DNA of 64,000 nucleotides from Zymoseptoria tritici IPO323 (Eukaryota; Ascomycota; Dothideomycetes; Mycosphaerellales; Mycosphaerellaceae), in the NCBI RefSeq assembly GCF_000219625.1, contig NC_018211.1:248001-312000 (forward strand), written 5' to 3'. A program made the position numbers and the translations under genes. Of the stretch, positions 41,032-52,900 are shown piece after piece (the stretch's first letter is position 1; every line of letters starts with the position of its first letter). Below the pieces are notes generated by a model. It was not told the origin of the DNA, ran no database searches, and saw only the letters and a program-made list of their open reading frames with translations.

Positions 41032-42290
41032 CTCCCCTATTAGCAGCTGCATTATTACGAGCTGTCTGTTACCTAAATATAGCAGGTATTTACCTACTAC
41101 GTAGCTAATGCTCGGCTTTAGCTTGTTAAAAAGCATCTTCTTCTAGCTTTTTTATTCCTCTACTTTATAATCTACACCTCTTATCTATTTAGCTAATTTA
41201 TCCGCTAATCTATTATCTATCCCTTATAGCTATTAATAATATAATCTATATTACTAGCTATAGCTTCTAGAAGAAGAGTAGCTTTCTCTATCCCTAGGAA
41301 AACCTTCTAGCAAGTTATTAATAAAGTAAGAGCTATTAGTAGTAGAGATCTCCTATAGATCTACAAAGATAGTTCTATAGTATATTAGACTATGCATTAA
41401 CTTATTAAAGGAAAGATAAATAGATACTATAATAGAGTAAATGTTAGGGCTTAGGGTCCCTTCTTTTTTATAGCTTACTTTAATAGGTTTATAGCTAAGC
41501 TTAATAAGGATCTCCTTACTATAGACCTTATTAATATAGTAATAGAGGAGCTGTATAACTTAAGGGAGTAGGCCTTCCTAGTAGAAAACTACCCTAGTCT
41601 AATAACTCCTAATCCTTAGGGATTTGTATTATACTATAACTAGACTCCTCTTAACTAAATGTTAAGCTCTAATAAGGCAGAGATAAAGTAGTAGTTAGTA
41701 GCATAGTATCCTATATATGTTCTCCTTAAAATCCCTTCTTCCTTAATAGAAACTAATATTCTCCTAGGCTTTAAGTTAAGATTCTAGGGGAATTAGCTTA
41801 GTCTTTTAGTAGTAGTTTTAGGGGGGGTAGGCTATAAGTTCTAGGACATACTCTAATACTTTTAGGTTTTTATAGAAAAGTTTTCCTTTAGCTAGGTGTT
41901 TTTCTTATAGTTTCTTAGATGCTTTTGTAGAGGTGTGTAGTTGCCTCCTTTCCTTTATATAGATAAGAATAAAATAAGTATTCTAAGTATTATACTTCTT
42001 AGTTTTGTAATAAATAAAATAGTATAATTCTAGGGAGGGAATCCTTCTTAGGTAGGAATGCAGGTATTAAGGCATAAATTTAAGAGCAATTTCCCTCTTC
42101 TTATTAAGGGCTAGTTGGTCTAGTAGTATAATTTCTAATTTCTAACTATAAATTAGAAGGTTACAGGTTCAATTCCTGTATTAGCCTCTCTTATGTGTCT
42201 ATATTAGCTGCCTAACATAGACATATAAGTATCTTTTTGCTAGATTTATAGATCTATATATTAGAGGATAGTATTTAGGGATTTTAGTTT
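41032..42290 (-). other. Copia 3' region with a second RNase-H-like motif
   Basis: An unusually long stretch (about 1.26 kb) between the copia RNase H and the 3' LTR. On the minus strand near 41225-41180 a frame reads GIDNRLADKLAK, matching the GNExADxLAK motif of LINE-type or additional RNase H domains, then continues to the LTR. It may be an acquired second RNase H or a nested LINE scrap. RIP prevents a firm reading. Confidence 0.35.
42109..42187 (+). tRNA. tRNA-like sequence, degraded
   Basis: The sequence can fold with acceptor arms GGCTAGT and ATTAGCC, a D-arm TGGTCTAGTAGTATAAT that fits the A box, and a T-arm with a perfect B box GGTTCAATTCC between ACAG and CTGT. The anticodon arm has stem TTCTAA/TTAGAA but a 14-base loop, about seven too many, so either a tiny intron or a changed loop is present. 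The body most resembles tRNA-Pro. If the extra bases are an intron the anticodon might read TCT. It lies inside the copia element, antisense to its genes, and carries RIP-type changes. Function is doubtful. Confidence 0.45.
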
Positions 42291-45200
42291 TGTTAGACAG
42301 TCTGCAAGCTGCATATCTGTCCTTATAAACTCTACCTTAATACTCCCCTTGTTATATTGTTCTCTGTAGTAATAGTTCCTAAGAGAGATATGTCTTAATC
42401 TTTTAGAGTTAGCATAGTTTTCTATAAGGCTAATAGCTAATTAATTGTCTACTTTAATAAGGATAGTAGAAATGCTTTTAGCCTAGGTAAAGGGCTAGAG
42501 CTTATTAATAAGATTCCTTACCTAATTTACTTCTCTTATTGCCTTAGTAAGAGAGAGGTACTCTGCCTTAGTGCTAGATAGTACTACTTCTTTCTATAGT
42601 TAAGATCTCTAGATAACTAGGCCTCCTACAATTTTAAAGAGCATTCCTAAGGTAGACCTAGATATGCTAGGATTACTAGCAAAGTTAGAGTCTAAGAATG
42701 CTTTAATCTAAATTTGCTCCTTAGTTTTCCTGTATATAAGGCACTTGTTAATTATGCCTGCAACATATCTCTAGATATGTTTAGCTGCCTAAATATGCAA
42801 AGGTCCTAGGTTCTAAAGGAACCTTATATAGTAGTTAATAGCAAAACTAATATCTAGTCTAGTATAGTTTAACAGATGTTGTAGTTCCCTAATAATCTTA
42901 TTAAAGAGATTATAGTCCTTCTTTGTTCCCTTATCCTAGAGGGGTTTAAGGAGGGTATTAAGGGGGTACTTAACACTCTTTGTATTGCTAAGACTATGTT
43001 CTTAAAGTTTGTCTCTAAAATAGTATTCCTAAGAGACAGACATAGAGCTATCTTTCCCTTCCTTTAGGTAAAGTCTAAGAAAGATATTAGTATTAATAAC
43101 CTTAATTATATACTTCTGCTCTAATCCCTTAATTAGCTTGTTAATCTTATAGTCTAACTATCTAAAGATCTAGAAGTTATCTATATAAAGGAGAATAAGG
43201 ATGCCTTTCCCTTAAAAGAGGCAAGTATCGCTAATAGTTCTTATTAGACTAAGCTTTTAAAGAGTGTCTATAGCATTATAGTGCTAGAGAGCAGCTACCT
43301 GCTTAAGCCTATATAGTCCTTTCTTAATATATATAATATACTTGTAGGCATCTTTCTTAAAGAGATAAGCTCCCTCTAGTAGCTTAATAAAGATCTGCTT
43401 ATCTAGGTTTAGATTTAGGAATGTAGTCTTAATATTAACTTGTCTCCTCTTCTAGCTAAAGTTAACTAAGAGGGACAGAAGTATTCTCCCTATTATAGCT
43501 CTTAGGGTAGGAGCAAAGGTATTAATATAGTTAAGTCCCTTCCTTTATGTAAATCCCCTAGCTATCTATCTAGCCTTGTACTTCTCTACAGTTCTATCTA
43601 GGAGCACCTTAATCTTAAAGACTTATTTCCCTATAAGAGGGACTCTCCCCTTAGGGAGAGTGCTAATAAGTTTCTATTTAAGGCATCCTATAGACTTAAG
43701 TAACTTAGCTTCCTTAATAATAGCTTTCTCCTATTCCTTATAGTTAGATCTAGAGAGAGCTTCCTTAACTATTTTAGGATTAGACAGATTAAGATTTGTT
43801 ACTTTAAGTCCTATCTTCTAAATCTTACTATAGTCTTTTCTTATAACTAATCTTCTACTTCTTAAGAGTCTAAATGTGCCTAAGCTTTTAGGACTTACTT
43901 TATTACCTAATTTCTTAAGTCTTTTAGGGCTTCTCCTTACTTTCCTCTTTCTTGTAATATAAATGTCTAGGAAGGGAGTTATAGTATAATCTTAAAGGTC
44001 TTCCCTTTTAGGGTAATTCTCTACTAATGCTTAATATTATAGCTATGTTAATAAGGCATTAGCCTACTCCTAGAATCCTTTAGGACTTCCTTAGAATCCC
44101 TTAGGACTTCCTGTTTCCTTAGAAATATGCTCCCCTTAAGCTAGCTAGGAGGCTTCTTTATACTTAGTAGCCTCTAGCTAATTAGGCTTAAACTACTTAT
44201 GTTAGTTATCCTAGGACTATATATCCTAACCTAATGTTTGCTCCTCCTAAGATGTTAAAAGGGAGGCTTAGTTTCTCTTTCTTTATATAGTATTAAATAT
44301 GTTCTCTACTTCTTAAAGATAAGAAGTAGTAAGAGGTTAGGCATCTTGCCCTTAGGCATCCTAGCCCTAATCTTAATCCTTAGTGTAGATAGTATAGACT
44401 TCCTGTTCTATAGTAATAGATTGTATTAGTTATAGGAAACTCTCCCCCTAGAAGTCTAGGGTAGTAGGTATTACGCTATATACCTCGTCCTTATTATATG
44501 TTATATAAGGAGAGGTTACAATCTTGTGCTAAAACCTAGTAAGGGCAGATAGTTTAAACTTCTAAACTATATAGTTAGTTAAAGTGTTCTCCTAGAATCC
44601 TAGATTCTAGTATTTCTCTGCTCTAGGATAGAACTTCTATAAATTAGGTCTCCCCTAATTATACAGATATGCTCTATATCTAAATCTCCTAACCTTTGTT
44701 AGATTAATATATAGAGTTCTAGTATTAAGATCTTAATTAAATTCCTAAAGAGGAATCTTATTAGTTAATAAGCATACTAGCCTGTTAGTAAGGAAGATTG
44801 CATATATAACTGCAAAACTCTAGAGAGGGAGAGGTAGGCTAGAGTTAATTATTATTGCTCTTGCCTTGTTAAGGATAACCTTATTAGATAATTCTGTAAT
44901 TCTATTCTACTTAGGAGTATAAGGAGCTAAGAAATCCTATCTTAGTCCCTTATTCTCTATAAATGTAATTAGATTATTATTATTAAACTCTCCTCCTCTA
45001 TCTAAGAACTAGATCTTAACTATCTTTTTGTACTAGTTAAATATCTTAGTAGTCTATTTCTTAATAATTTGTGCAGCTTGTAATTTAAACTTGCAGAAGA
45101 TAGCTTATCTCCTTTTTAACTTTGTATTAGTAATTATAAGGATGTACTTGCATCTAAAGATATCTAGTAGAAAGATTAGTCCTATAATATTAATATAGAC

Positions 45201-47039
45201 CTTATCTAATAAGAATTAAGGTATTAGTCTTAGAGTTTTTAATACTACTCTCTATAACCTTACAAGCTTGCATAGCTTATAGTGCTTAAGTATAGATATA
45301 TTAATCTGCTTAAGTCCTTAGACTTAAGCCTTTATTATACTAAGAATCTTATTCCCTACATAGCCTAGTCTCTAGTACTATCTTGTTATATTAGCCTTAG
45401 GTATAGTAAAGGCTAGATAGGATATATTCCTATTAGTTATAGAAGCAACTTTAGTACTCCCCTTAGGGAGAGAGATAGTTGCATTCTAAAGGATTAGAAC
45501 ATTATAAGTAGACTAAACCTTGCCTATCTTCTTATTATTCCTTAGAATATATAAAGATAGCCTATCTAGGTAGACCTTGCACTTTAGCTAAAGAGTCTCT
45601 ACTAAGATAAGGTTGTAATTAGAGTTAGGAGAGTATAATACATCTTATAAGGTAATGTTTAACTTATTCCCCTTATACTTTATTATAATCCTTATACTTT
45701 CTAAGTATGTAACTATGCTTTATCTAATAGCTTAAGAGAACCTAATTAGGGTTTCTAGGGGTTTAAGGTCTAAGAACTAGGACTTGTTATTAAAGAAGTA
45801 GTATAATATACTAGAATCCTAGATAATAGTATTACTCCTTTATATTCTAGCGGCAGTAATTGCTACTCCTATAAATAAGCTGTCTAAATTAGAGCCTAAG
45901 CCTATATTAGAAGAGGAGATAGGCTTAATTGCTATCGCACCCTTTCCTTCCTTCTTATTATATCTCTTATTCTTATCTTAGGACTTCTTCTTATCCTTAT
46001 TAGATCCTTCTTTTCCTCTATATACCTAGGACTTTAGGGCCTTGTTAGGGTGCTTCTTAAAGTAATCTGCATTTATATAGATATAATAGGTACACTTAGT
46101 ATACTAATTATTATCTACTGCAGCACCCCTAAATCCTCCTACTATCCTCTATATCTATAGAGGAGGTTCCTTAATTAATAAGGTAATTAGCTCTTTAAGA
46201 GTTATGTTCTTAATATAATAGGATTGTCTCTAGCTTTTTAGGTATTCTAGATAGTAAAGGCCCTAAATAAAGAATAGCCTAATCTGCTTATTACTAAAGG
46301 TAAGCTTTAAGACTAGAATGTTCTTAGACCTAGAGTATTATTCTATTATAGAGATGTACTTGTAATACTACTTTTAGAAGTCCTTATAGTACTTCTAAGT
46401 GTTTGTTCCTTAGATCTTAATATTGTTAATTCTAAGAATCCTTAGGCTGTTATAAATGTTTATAGTTATAATAGGCCTATAGGTAGCTATAATAGTATTA
46501 TATAGTTCCTTAGCTATCTTCTCTATATCCTTAAAGTTAGGCCTTAGAGATTAGTTAATCCTTTTGCTAATAATCCCGTATGCAATTAAGTTATGCTTAT
46601 ACTAGACTTAGAGAGGAGTTAGTCTTAGTCTACTAGTTAGAATAGGTTCTGTTACTAAAGTATCCCCTCCTTCTTTTTAGGAAGGAGTTAGAGCCTAGGA
46701 GGATAAAGTAGTACTCTCCTTAGTTAGTAGAGAGGGATATTTAACTTTAATTCCTAGCTTTAGTTAGGCAGGGTACTAGGGAATGTTATAAAAGATATAG
46801 CCTAATACCTCCTTATCTATAAGGGCTGCTTTAAGCATCCTTAACTAGTCTAAGAAGTTACTTCCCTTTCTTAGGACTTTATTCTCCTTCGTAGTCTTAA
46901 ACTTATTAGCCTGCATTGCGGCTGTTATTATAACTAGCTCTTTCTCGGCTCGCTAGTTAACTGTCTAAATAGTATATAGTAAGGTTCTAGTAGCTGCGCT
47001 TAGAACAGATAATTCTTCCTTAAGTATGTAGTAGTTATA

Positions 47040-47053
47040 CCGGGCTTATAACC
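47040..47053 (-). other. Copia primer-binding site (half tRNA-iMet type)
   Basis: Directly after the 5' LTR the minus strand reads GGTTATAAGCCCGG. Allowing one RIP change (G to A) this is the complement of CCGGGCTCATAACC, the anticodon arm of initiator tRNA-Met, as in copia elements primed by a cleaved half tRNA. Confidence 0.6.
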
Positions 47054-47224
47054 TGTTATAATTAGACTTAAGCTAAGTAGAAGAAGACCTTTAATTAGCA
47101 GGTATATATTATTATGTAGAGAGAATCTTAAGTGTAAGATTCTTACTTTAGCTATCTGTGTGTAGGAATGCCTTAGCACTAGTTACGTGCACTTTACTAA
47201 TAGTCAGTCTAATGATCCACAACA
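47054..47224 (-). repeat. Copia LTR, right copy (5' LTR of the element)
   Basis: 171 bp, TGTTATAATT...GATCCACAACA on the plus strand. It is followed by the CATGC duplication (47225-47229). Confidence 0.93.
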
Positions 47225-47229
47225 CATGC

Positions 47230-47557
47230 AGCACCCTGGTCCGATTAGGCTGACATGCATCTGATGGGTTTCGACTTATGCCACCCCACGCTTCCACAGT
47301 CTGCCTTTTGGCGATCTTGCTGCTGCGAGTCGCTGCGTCGCTGATTGGCCAATTTGTCGCAAGACGTGGTGGGAAAGCTTGCCGGAGCTTGGTGTCATGT
47401 GCTCTCCTCGCTTGGGTCTTCCACACGCTGGCCAATGTACCGCTGTACATGAATTGTACCAGCAGGTTCCGACTGGCGTCGTCCACGTCGGAAATCGAAG
47501 AGATTCTCAGAGTTGGATTTCACATCATCGCCTCGATTCAGTCATCCGCATTTGCTC
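47230..47557. other. Flank between copia and the monooxygenase
   Basis: About 330 bases with normal composition, the 3' flank of the minus-strand monooxygenase. No feature seen; RIP does not extend into it visibly. Confidence 0.4.
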
Positions 47558-49033
47558 TCACTGCATTGAGTTCTCCGACTGGCTGGACCTTCGCCAGACA
47601 CGGTCGGAAGGATCTGGAAAGCGCAGAGGCTTCTTCATGTCATGTGGGTGAACTTCGCCACTCTGTATGTATCTGCAGCCGATCGGAACGCTCCGAAGAC
47701 GCAAGTGGCGGATCGCGTGGGCCGGGAGCCTCATAAACACTTCGTGCAGAGAGGCAAAAACATCCTCGCATTTATACCGCAATGACAGCGCTTTGCCCAT
47801 CCCCAACAGCAGGCATTCCCAAACGGCCCATTCAAGTCCACTTGAATGTGTGATCTTGATGGACGTATGTGACTTTCTCAGCGAGACCGAGGCGCGAGGC
47901 ATGCTTCTTGCATCGTAAGCTGCAACTGCCTTCTCCAACATGGCGTACGTGCAGAGACATTCAGCGAGGTCCCACCCATCTTGAAGTGCGAGATTCGCGC
48001 CACTCCCAGCGAAAGGACTTACTGCGTGGTTGCTGTCACCAATAAAAATGATTCCCGTGGGCACGCCGTTCGCGATGCCATGTGCAAATGGCTGCTTGTC
48101 CATGGCGTTGAAGACCATTACTGTGTCCTTATCGCTGTTTTTCAGAAGCGTTTGGAAGGGCTCTTGGAAAGGTTTGCCTCTTTCTGCAGCTTCTTGGAGA
48201 AGCTTCGCGGACGCCTCAGGCGTGAGAGGCTGTCGACATTCTTCACGCGGAGCCTCCGACAGGTAACTCAAGCTCCAGTTTGCGGTGCCTTCACCCATCG
48301 AAGATGCGAACAACGCCACGCCGGACCCGCTCGGAACGATACCCCAATCACGACTGACGGGTTTCGGTAGAGGTCCAGGAAAGTTGGAGACCGCAGCTAT
48401 CGACACCGGTCCTGCGAAGTTCAGGCAATCATCCGGCCTAATACAAGCACGTATCCTGCTGTTGGCTCCATCTGCAACCACAAGTACATCGCACTCCTCC
48501 TCCGAACCATCGCTCAGCACCACTCGCGTGCGACCCTCGGATGTCGGCACAGCGGATATGCACGAGACCTCCCACACGACTTCTGCACCCTGCTGAGCTG
48601 CGTTTAAGAGTTGTTCTCTTAGCTTCACTCTAGCGATTCGCAAAGATACTTGTGGTCCATTCTTGCAAGACGCTCTTCGAAGTTTCGCGAATCGGCGCCA
48701 GTCCAGAGACCAAAGTCCAGAGTAACCGTGTTCGTCGCTATCCCGGGTGATGCTATCATCGAGGATTTGTGACCACAGTCCCATGTGCTGCAATGCCTGT
48801 TTGCCGCCGATCAACTTGCCGCTTCGGATGCCGATCGAATAGCCATCACTTCTTGCGTTTGACGCCTCGCTTCCTCTCTCGTAAATCACCACTTGTGGAG
48901 GCTTGCCCATGTCGACGGTCCATAGGGACTTTAGCGATACAGCGAACGCAAGTCCGGCAATTCCTGCTCCTGCAATGATCACTTTCCTGCCAGCGAGGCA
49001 TGATGCGTTCGATGGTTGTGCTCTGGCTGTCAT
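47558..49033 (-). CDS. FAD-dependent monooxygenase
   Basis: 491 residues starting at the first ATG, MTARAQPSN (49033); the frame extends 63 bases further upstream only to a GTG. Rossmann motif VIIAGAGIAGLAFA with the GxGxxG nucleotide site (about residues 19-32), middle motif VLVVADGANSRIR (the DG motif) and late motif IIFIGDSNHAVSPFAGSGANLAL (the GD motif) are all present and in order. It should hydroxylate or oxidise a small organic substrate with NAD(P)H and O2. The substrate is unknown and no biosynthetic cluster partners are adjacent. It lies between the copia element and the divergent HET-NACHT-WD40 gene. It is a full-length member, unlike the truncated relative at 13833-14738. Confidence 0.85.
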   Translation of the reverse strand: MTARAQPSNASCLAGRKVIIAGAGIAGLAFAVSLKSLWTVDMGKPPQVVIYERGSEASNARSDGYSIGIRSGKLIGGKQALQHMGLWSQILDDSITRDSDEHGYSGLWSLDWRRFAKLRRASCKNGPQVSLRIARVKLREQLLNAAQQGAEVVWEVSCISAVPTSEGRTRVVLSDGSEEECDVLVVADGANSRIRACIRPDDCLNFAGPVSIAAVSNFPGPLPKPVSRDWGIVPSGSGVALFASSMGEGTANWSLSYLSEAPREECRQPLTPEASAKLLQEAAERGKPFQEPFQTLLKNSDKDTVMVFNAMDKQPFAHGIANGVPTGIIFIGDSNHAVSPFAGSGANLALQDGWDLAECLCTYAMLEKAVAAYDARSMPRASVSLRKSHTSIKITHSSGLEWAVWECLLLGMGKALSLRYKCEDVFASLHEVFMRLPAHAIRHLRLRSVPIGCRYIQSGEVHPHDMKKPLRFPDPSDRVWRRSSQSENSMQ

Positions 49034-49902
49034 GCTGGCGGACAATGATCCTCGCCAGACTCCCTTCTCGGCGCCGTGAACGGACGGAGACTCCACACAG
49101 TGCTATATGACCAGGAGGAGCTCGATCCTGCAGCAGCGACCTGGACACCACTTTTTCGGAGTTCTGAGCACTGTGTGAGGTTTGAGCCAGTCACGATTGG
49201 CGTCCGGCGGTAGAGGTGTGAGATCCGCGACATGGGCACTTGGCGGCTCTTGCACGCCCGTCGATCCCGCCTGCACCCTGCTCAATCGAGGTAAGACTTC
49301 CTTCTTCCGAACAACAACACCCCAAAACATCAAACATCTTATCAGAAGTTCAATGCTAAATGCTGAAGAACATCGAGGCAAGTCTTAGTGAGATACTAGC
49401 TCACTAATGCTCTCCGCCTATCAAACCTTAAAAGCATGTCGCAGATTGATGAGGTGCATACCTATGCGTCTACCGATGACCTGGGTATCGGTACTTCTCG
49501 ACTTTTGCAAGAAATCCTACTGCATCCATTACTACCGCCTCGGTATCTCCGTACTCCCCCAGGAATCAAGACTTGGCTGAACCGAGCTGACAGCAGCTCG
49601 GTCACATGAAGGTAGTTTGGCGAGAAAAGGCAGCATGTCTGTCCTTCTGCATGGGTACTGGCCTATCATCTCAAAAATACATCTGAATACACCGCACACT
49701 CGAGTGTCAATTGCCTGGGAACACGCCGCTGATGGAGCAGAGCATCATTTGACACGTCTTGCTGCGAGGCGATACAAGTCGTCACAGCCTTACCACTACA
49801 TATACTAAAGGTGCGACCATGTCAGGTTCAGACTAATTTCTGGTCACTCGGCACCTGAGATGTGCGGTCCGGCCATGTTCTCCGTCGCACATATACGCCA
49901 AG
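49034..49902. promoter_or_regulatory. Divergent intergenic region, monooxygenase / NLR
   Basis: About 870 bases with both promoters. Short frames only. TACATATACTAAAGG near 49796-49810 could be a TATA-like element for the receptor gene, about 100 bases before its start. Confidence 0.4.
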
Positions 49903-52900
49903 ATGCGGCTTCTCGAACAGAGTCCAAGCCTCGGCGACTTCACGCTTCGCACGTTCGAGGACAAGGTGCCCGAATACGCCATTCTATCACATACATGGCT
50001 CGACGACTCGGAAGAAGTCAAGTTCCTGGACATCTCGGAGAATACTGGCCAGACGAAGAAGGGCTACCAGAAGATTCAGCTGTGCGCTGATTTCGCTTCC
50101 AAGCGAGGGCTGCGCTATATCTGGGTGGACACTTGTTGCATCGATAAACGCGATGGCACTGAGCTTGCTGAAGCGCTGGCTTCGATGTATCGGTGGTACC
50201 AGAACTCATCCGTATGCTACGTTTATCTGTCCGACGTTTCGTACGACGAAGATCAAGCTCATGCTGTGTCTTCGACGCCAGTGTGGGAAGCTGCCTTTCG
50301 ACAGAGCAAGTGGTTCACCCGAGGCTGGACTCTACAGGAGCTACTTGCGCCAAAAGTAGTTCGGTTCTACTCCGCAGAAGGTATCTACCTTGGCAGCAAA
50401 GCATCGCTTCTCAGATGTATCCACGAAATCACCGGTATACCCCAAGTGGCACTTCAAGGCGAACCACTGGCCACGTTCAGAGTTTCCGACCGTTTGTCGT
50501 GGGCCCGAGACCGACGAACCAAACGTCGTGAAGATCGGGCTTACTGCTTGCTGGGTATTTTTGATATATTCATGCCGATCATTTATGGCGAAGGCGATCA
50601 TGCTTTCGTTCGTTTGCGGGAGGAGACAGCAAAGCAGATTGCCGAGTGCGAGAGGCATCACGAGAGAAGGACAAAATTGACGTATGCGCTTCACAGTCTG
50701 CCCATAAGCCCTTCAGCGGCCTTCGACTCCCGGCAACAGCGAGGCCGAGATACGTGTCTCGAGGGCACCAGGTCCGTGCTTCTCCAGGACATCGTCGCAT
50801 GGGCTGACGGTCCAAGAGGATCTATTTACTGGCTCAATGGAGCCGCAGGCGGGGGCAAGTCTACGATCGCTCGCACGGTGGCTAAGATGTTTCACGACCG
50901 AGGTAGCTTGGGAGGCAGTTTTTTCTTCAACAAAGGTGGCGGCGATGCTAGCAAAGCTAGCCGACTTTTCACAACTCTTGCTTCGCACCTGGCGAGTAGA
51001 GTACATCCACTACGAAGCCACATCTGCAATGCTATCGAAGAATTCCAGACCCGGACACAGCAGACCATTCACGACCAATGTGAGCATTTGATCATTCGTC
51101 CATTATCGCAGCTGGATCGCGACATCTCACCCTTCACTGTGGTGCTGGTCATCGATGCGCTAGATGAATGCGAAAGCGACCAAGACATCGGGATCATCGT
51201 CAGGCTCCTGCCCAGGGTCGCAGAGTTGAGCAATATACGCTTGCGAATCTTCATCACCAGCCGGCCCGAAGTGTTTGCACGATTCGCTCCACAGCGCACG
51301 AGTCTGGCGGGTTGCGACGATCAAGTCTTCTCCAACGTTGCACCTACACTGGTGGACAAAGACCTGTCACTCTACTTCGAAGCAAGTTTCAGCACTGTGA
51401 GAGAAGAATTCGGGCTAGTTCCGAGCTGGCCAGGTGGTAGGACAATGGCTAAGCTGGTCGAGCTGTCCAACGGCTCCTTCATCTCGGCTTCGACTGCGTG
51501 CCTGGCCATCAGGGACGGCGGCTGCGAGGCCCTTGACCGCATCACAAGGCTCACTGATGACCAGCGCTCTGAAGAAGGCCCTCGGACGCATTTGGATCGG
51601 ATCTACGAAGCCATGCTAAGGGACGCAGTGCCATCCGAGTCCGATCATCATGCGCGGGTTGATTTCTGCCAGCAATTGCGACGACTTCTGGGCACCATCG
51701 CCATAGCATACTCTCCGATGACTGCACGATCGCTGGCCACCCTTTTGGACGTTGATTATCAGACGGTGACAACTTCCCTTGCGCAGCTCCGAACCATTCT
51801 TGAATTACCACAAGATGACAAGGGACCAATCTGCCTTCGTCATCCGACATTTCGGGAATTCCTTCTCGACGAAACCAGGTGCACCGACATGGACTTCTGG
51901 GTGGATGAAACTGGAGCTCATTATGAACTCACCCGACACTGCATCAGAGTTATGTCTGGCCTTCTAAGACGAGACATCTGCCATCTCAATCTTCCGGGCA
52001 GTCCTGCTGTGGAGATTGATCATTCACGACTCGACAGGCTTTTGCCTCCTCATCTTCGGTACGCATGTTTACACTGGGTCAGGCATTGCCGAGACAGTAA
52101 AGGGCATCCACGCGACGGCGGCATTATACACCGCTTCATGCAGACTCACTTTCTCCATTGGCTCGAAGCATTTTCCTTGATGGGCCGGAGTGCGGAGATG
52201 GACATAATCTTGAGGATGTACCAGGCTCTTCTGATCGTGAGTACGCCATACCCGGGGGCGAACGTCACGTCGTTAATTCTATGTCAAAATAGCCTGCAGA
52301 AAATCCTTTACAAGTACTGTTCATCAAAGATGCCAGACGCTTCGAATATGCATTCCAGTCAATGATGACCGAGGCACCCCTTCAGCTGTACTGTGCTGCC
52401 CTGATGTTCGTCCCACCATCCAACAGCCTGCGGCAACGCTTCTTTGACCAACTACATCTTTCTCTGGATCAGGCTCGAGTGGTACACGCTGATGCGCCCG
52501 AGATGAAAGACGAGTATAACTTTGTCAACGACGTGGCATTCACGCCTGATGGACAGCATCTGGTATCAGGATCTTTATCTGACTGGGTGAGAGTGTGGAA
52601 TGTCGACACGAGAGCACCCTTTACGAAGTTTGACGGCCAGAGAGACAAAATTAGCTCCGTTGCCGTATCTCCAGATGGTTCCAGTATTGCCTCGGGCTCG
52701 GACGACACTACCGTCCTGGTATGGGATTTCAAGTCAGGAGCCACTCGCTTCGTCCTCTCAGGCCACACGCGCTGGGTCAATAAAGTGACCTTCTCGCCCA
52801 ACAACCAGCAACTAGCATCGGCTTCTATGGATGAGACCGTCCGACTGTGGAACCTCACGGATGGACGCCTGATGTTTATCTTGAAGCCGAATTCTGGCTG

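Larger units (their letters stand above)
40861..47224 (-). mobile_element. Complete Ty1/copia LTR retrotransposon, RIP-mutated
   Basis: 6364 bp with 171-bp LTRs (TGTTGTG...CACAACA) and a CATGC duplication on both sides. The coding strand is minus. From 5' to 3' of the element: primer site at 47053-47040; a gag zinc knuckle near 46120-46060 (KCTYY...NADYFKKHPNKA); GAG-pre-integrase and integrase (DRGGEFNN and LAPYTPK near 44990-44900); reverse transcriptase with FAPTLRAIIGR, KGLYRLKQ and YIDN (the mutated catalytic YVDD) near 43560-43190; and copia RNase H (SSTKAEYLSLTKAIREVNW) near 42590-42300. The order integrase before reverse transcriptase defines copia. TAG/TAA stops fill every frame. The element lies between the MGMT-type gene and a FAD monooxygenase gene. 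Confidence 0.92.

Noticed and set aside
42109..42187. Functional tRNA gene
   Set aside because: The anticodon loop is about seven bases too long and the sequence carries RIP-type changes inside a dead element, so I list it only as tRNA-like.
27850..47000. Alternative genetic code or stop-codon reassignment
   Set aside because: TAG and TAA appear exactly where CpA/TpG loss would create them, and neighbouring genes use normal stops. RIP explains the pattern.
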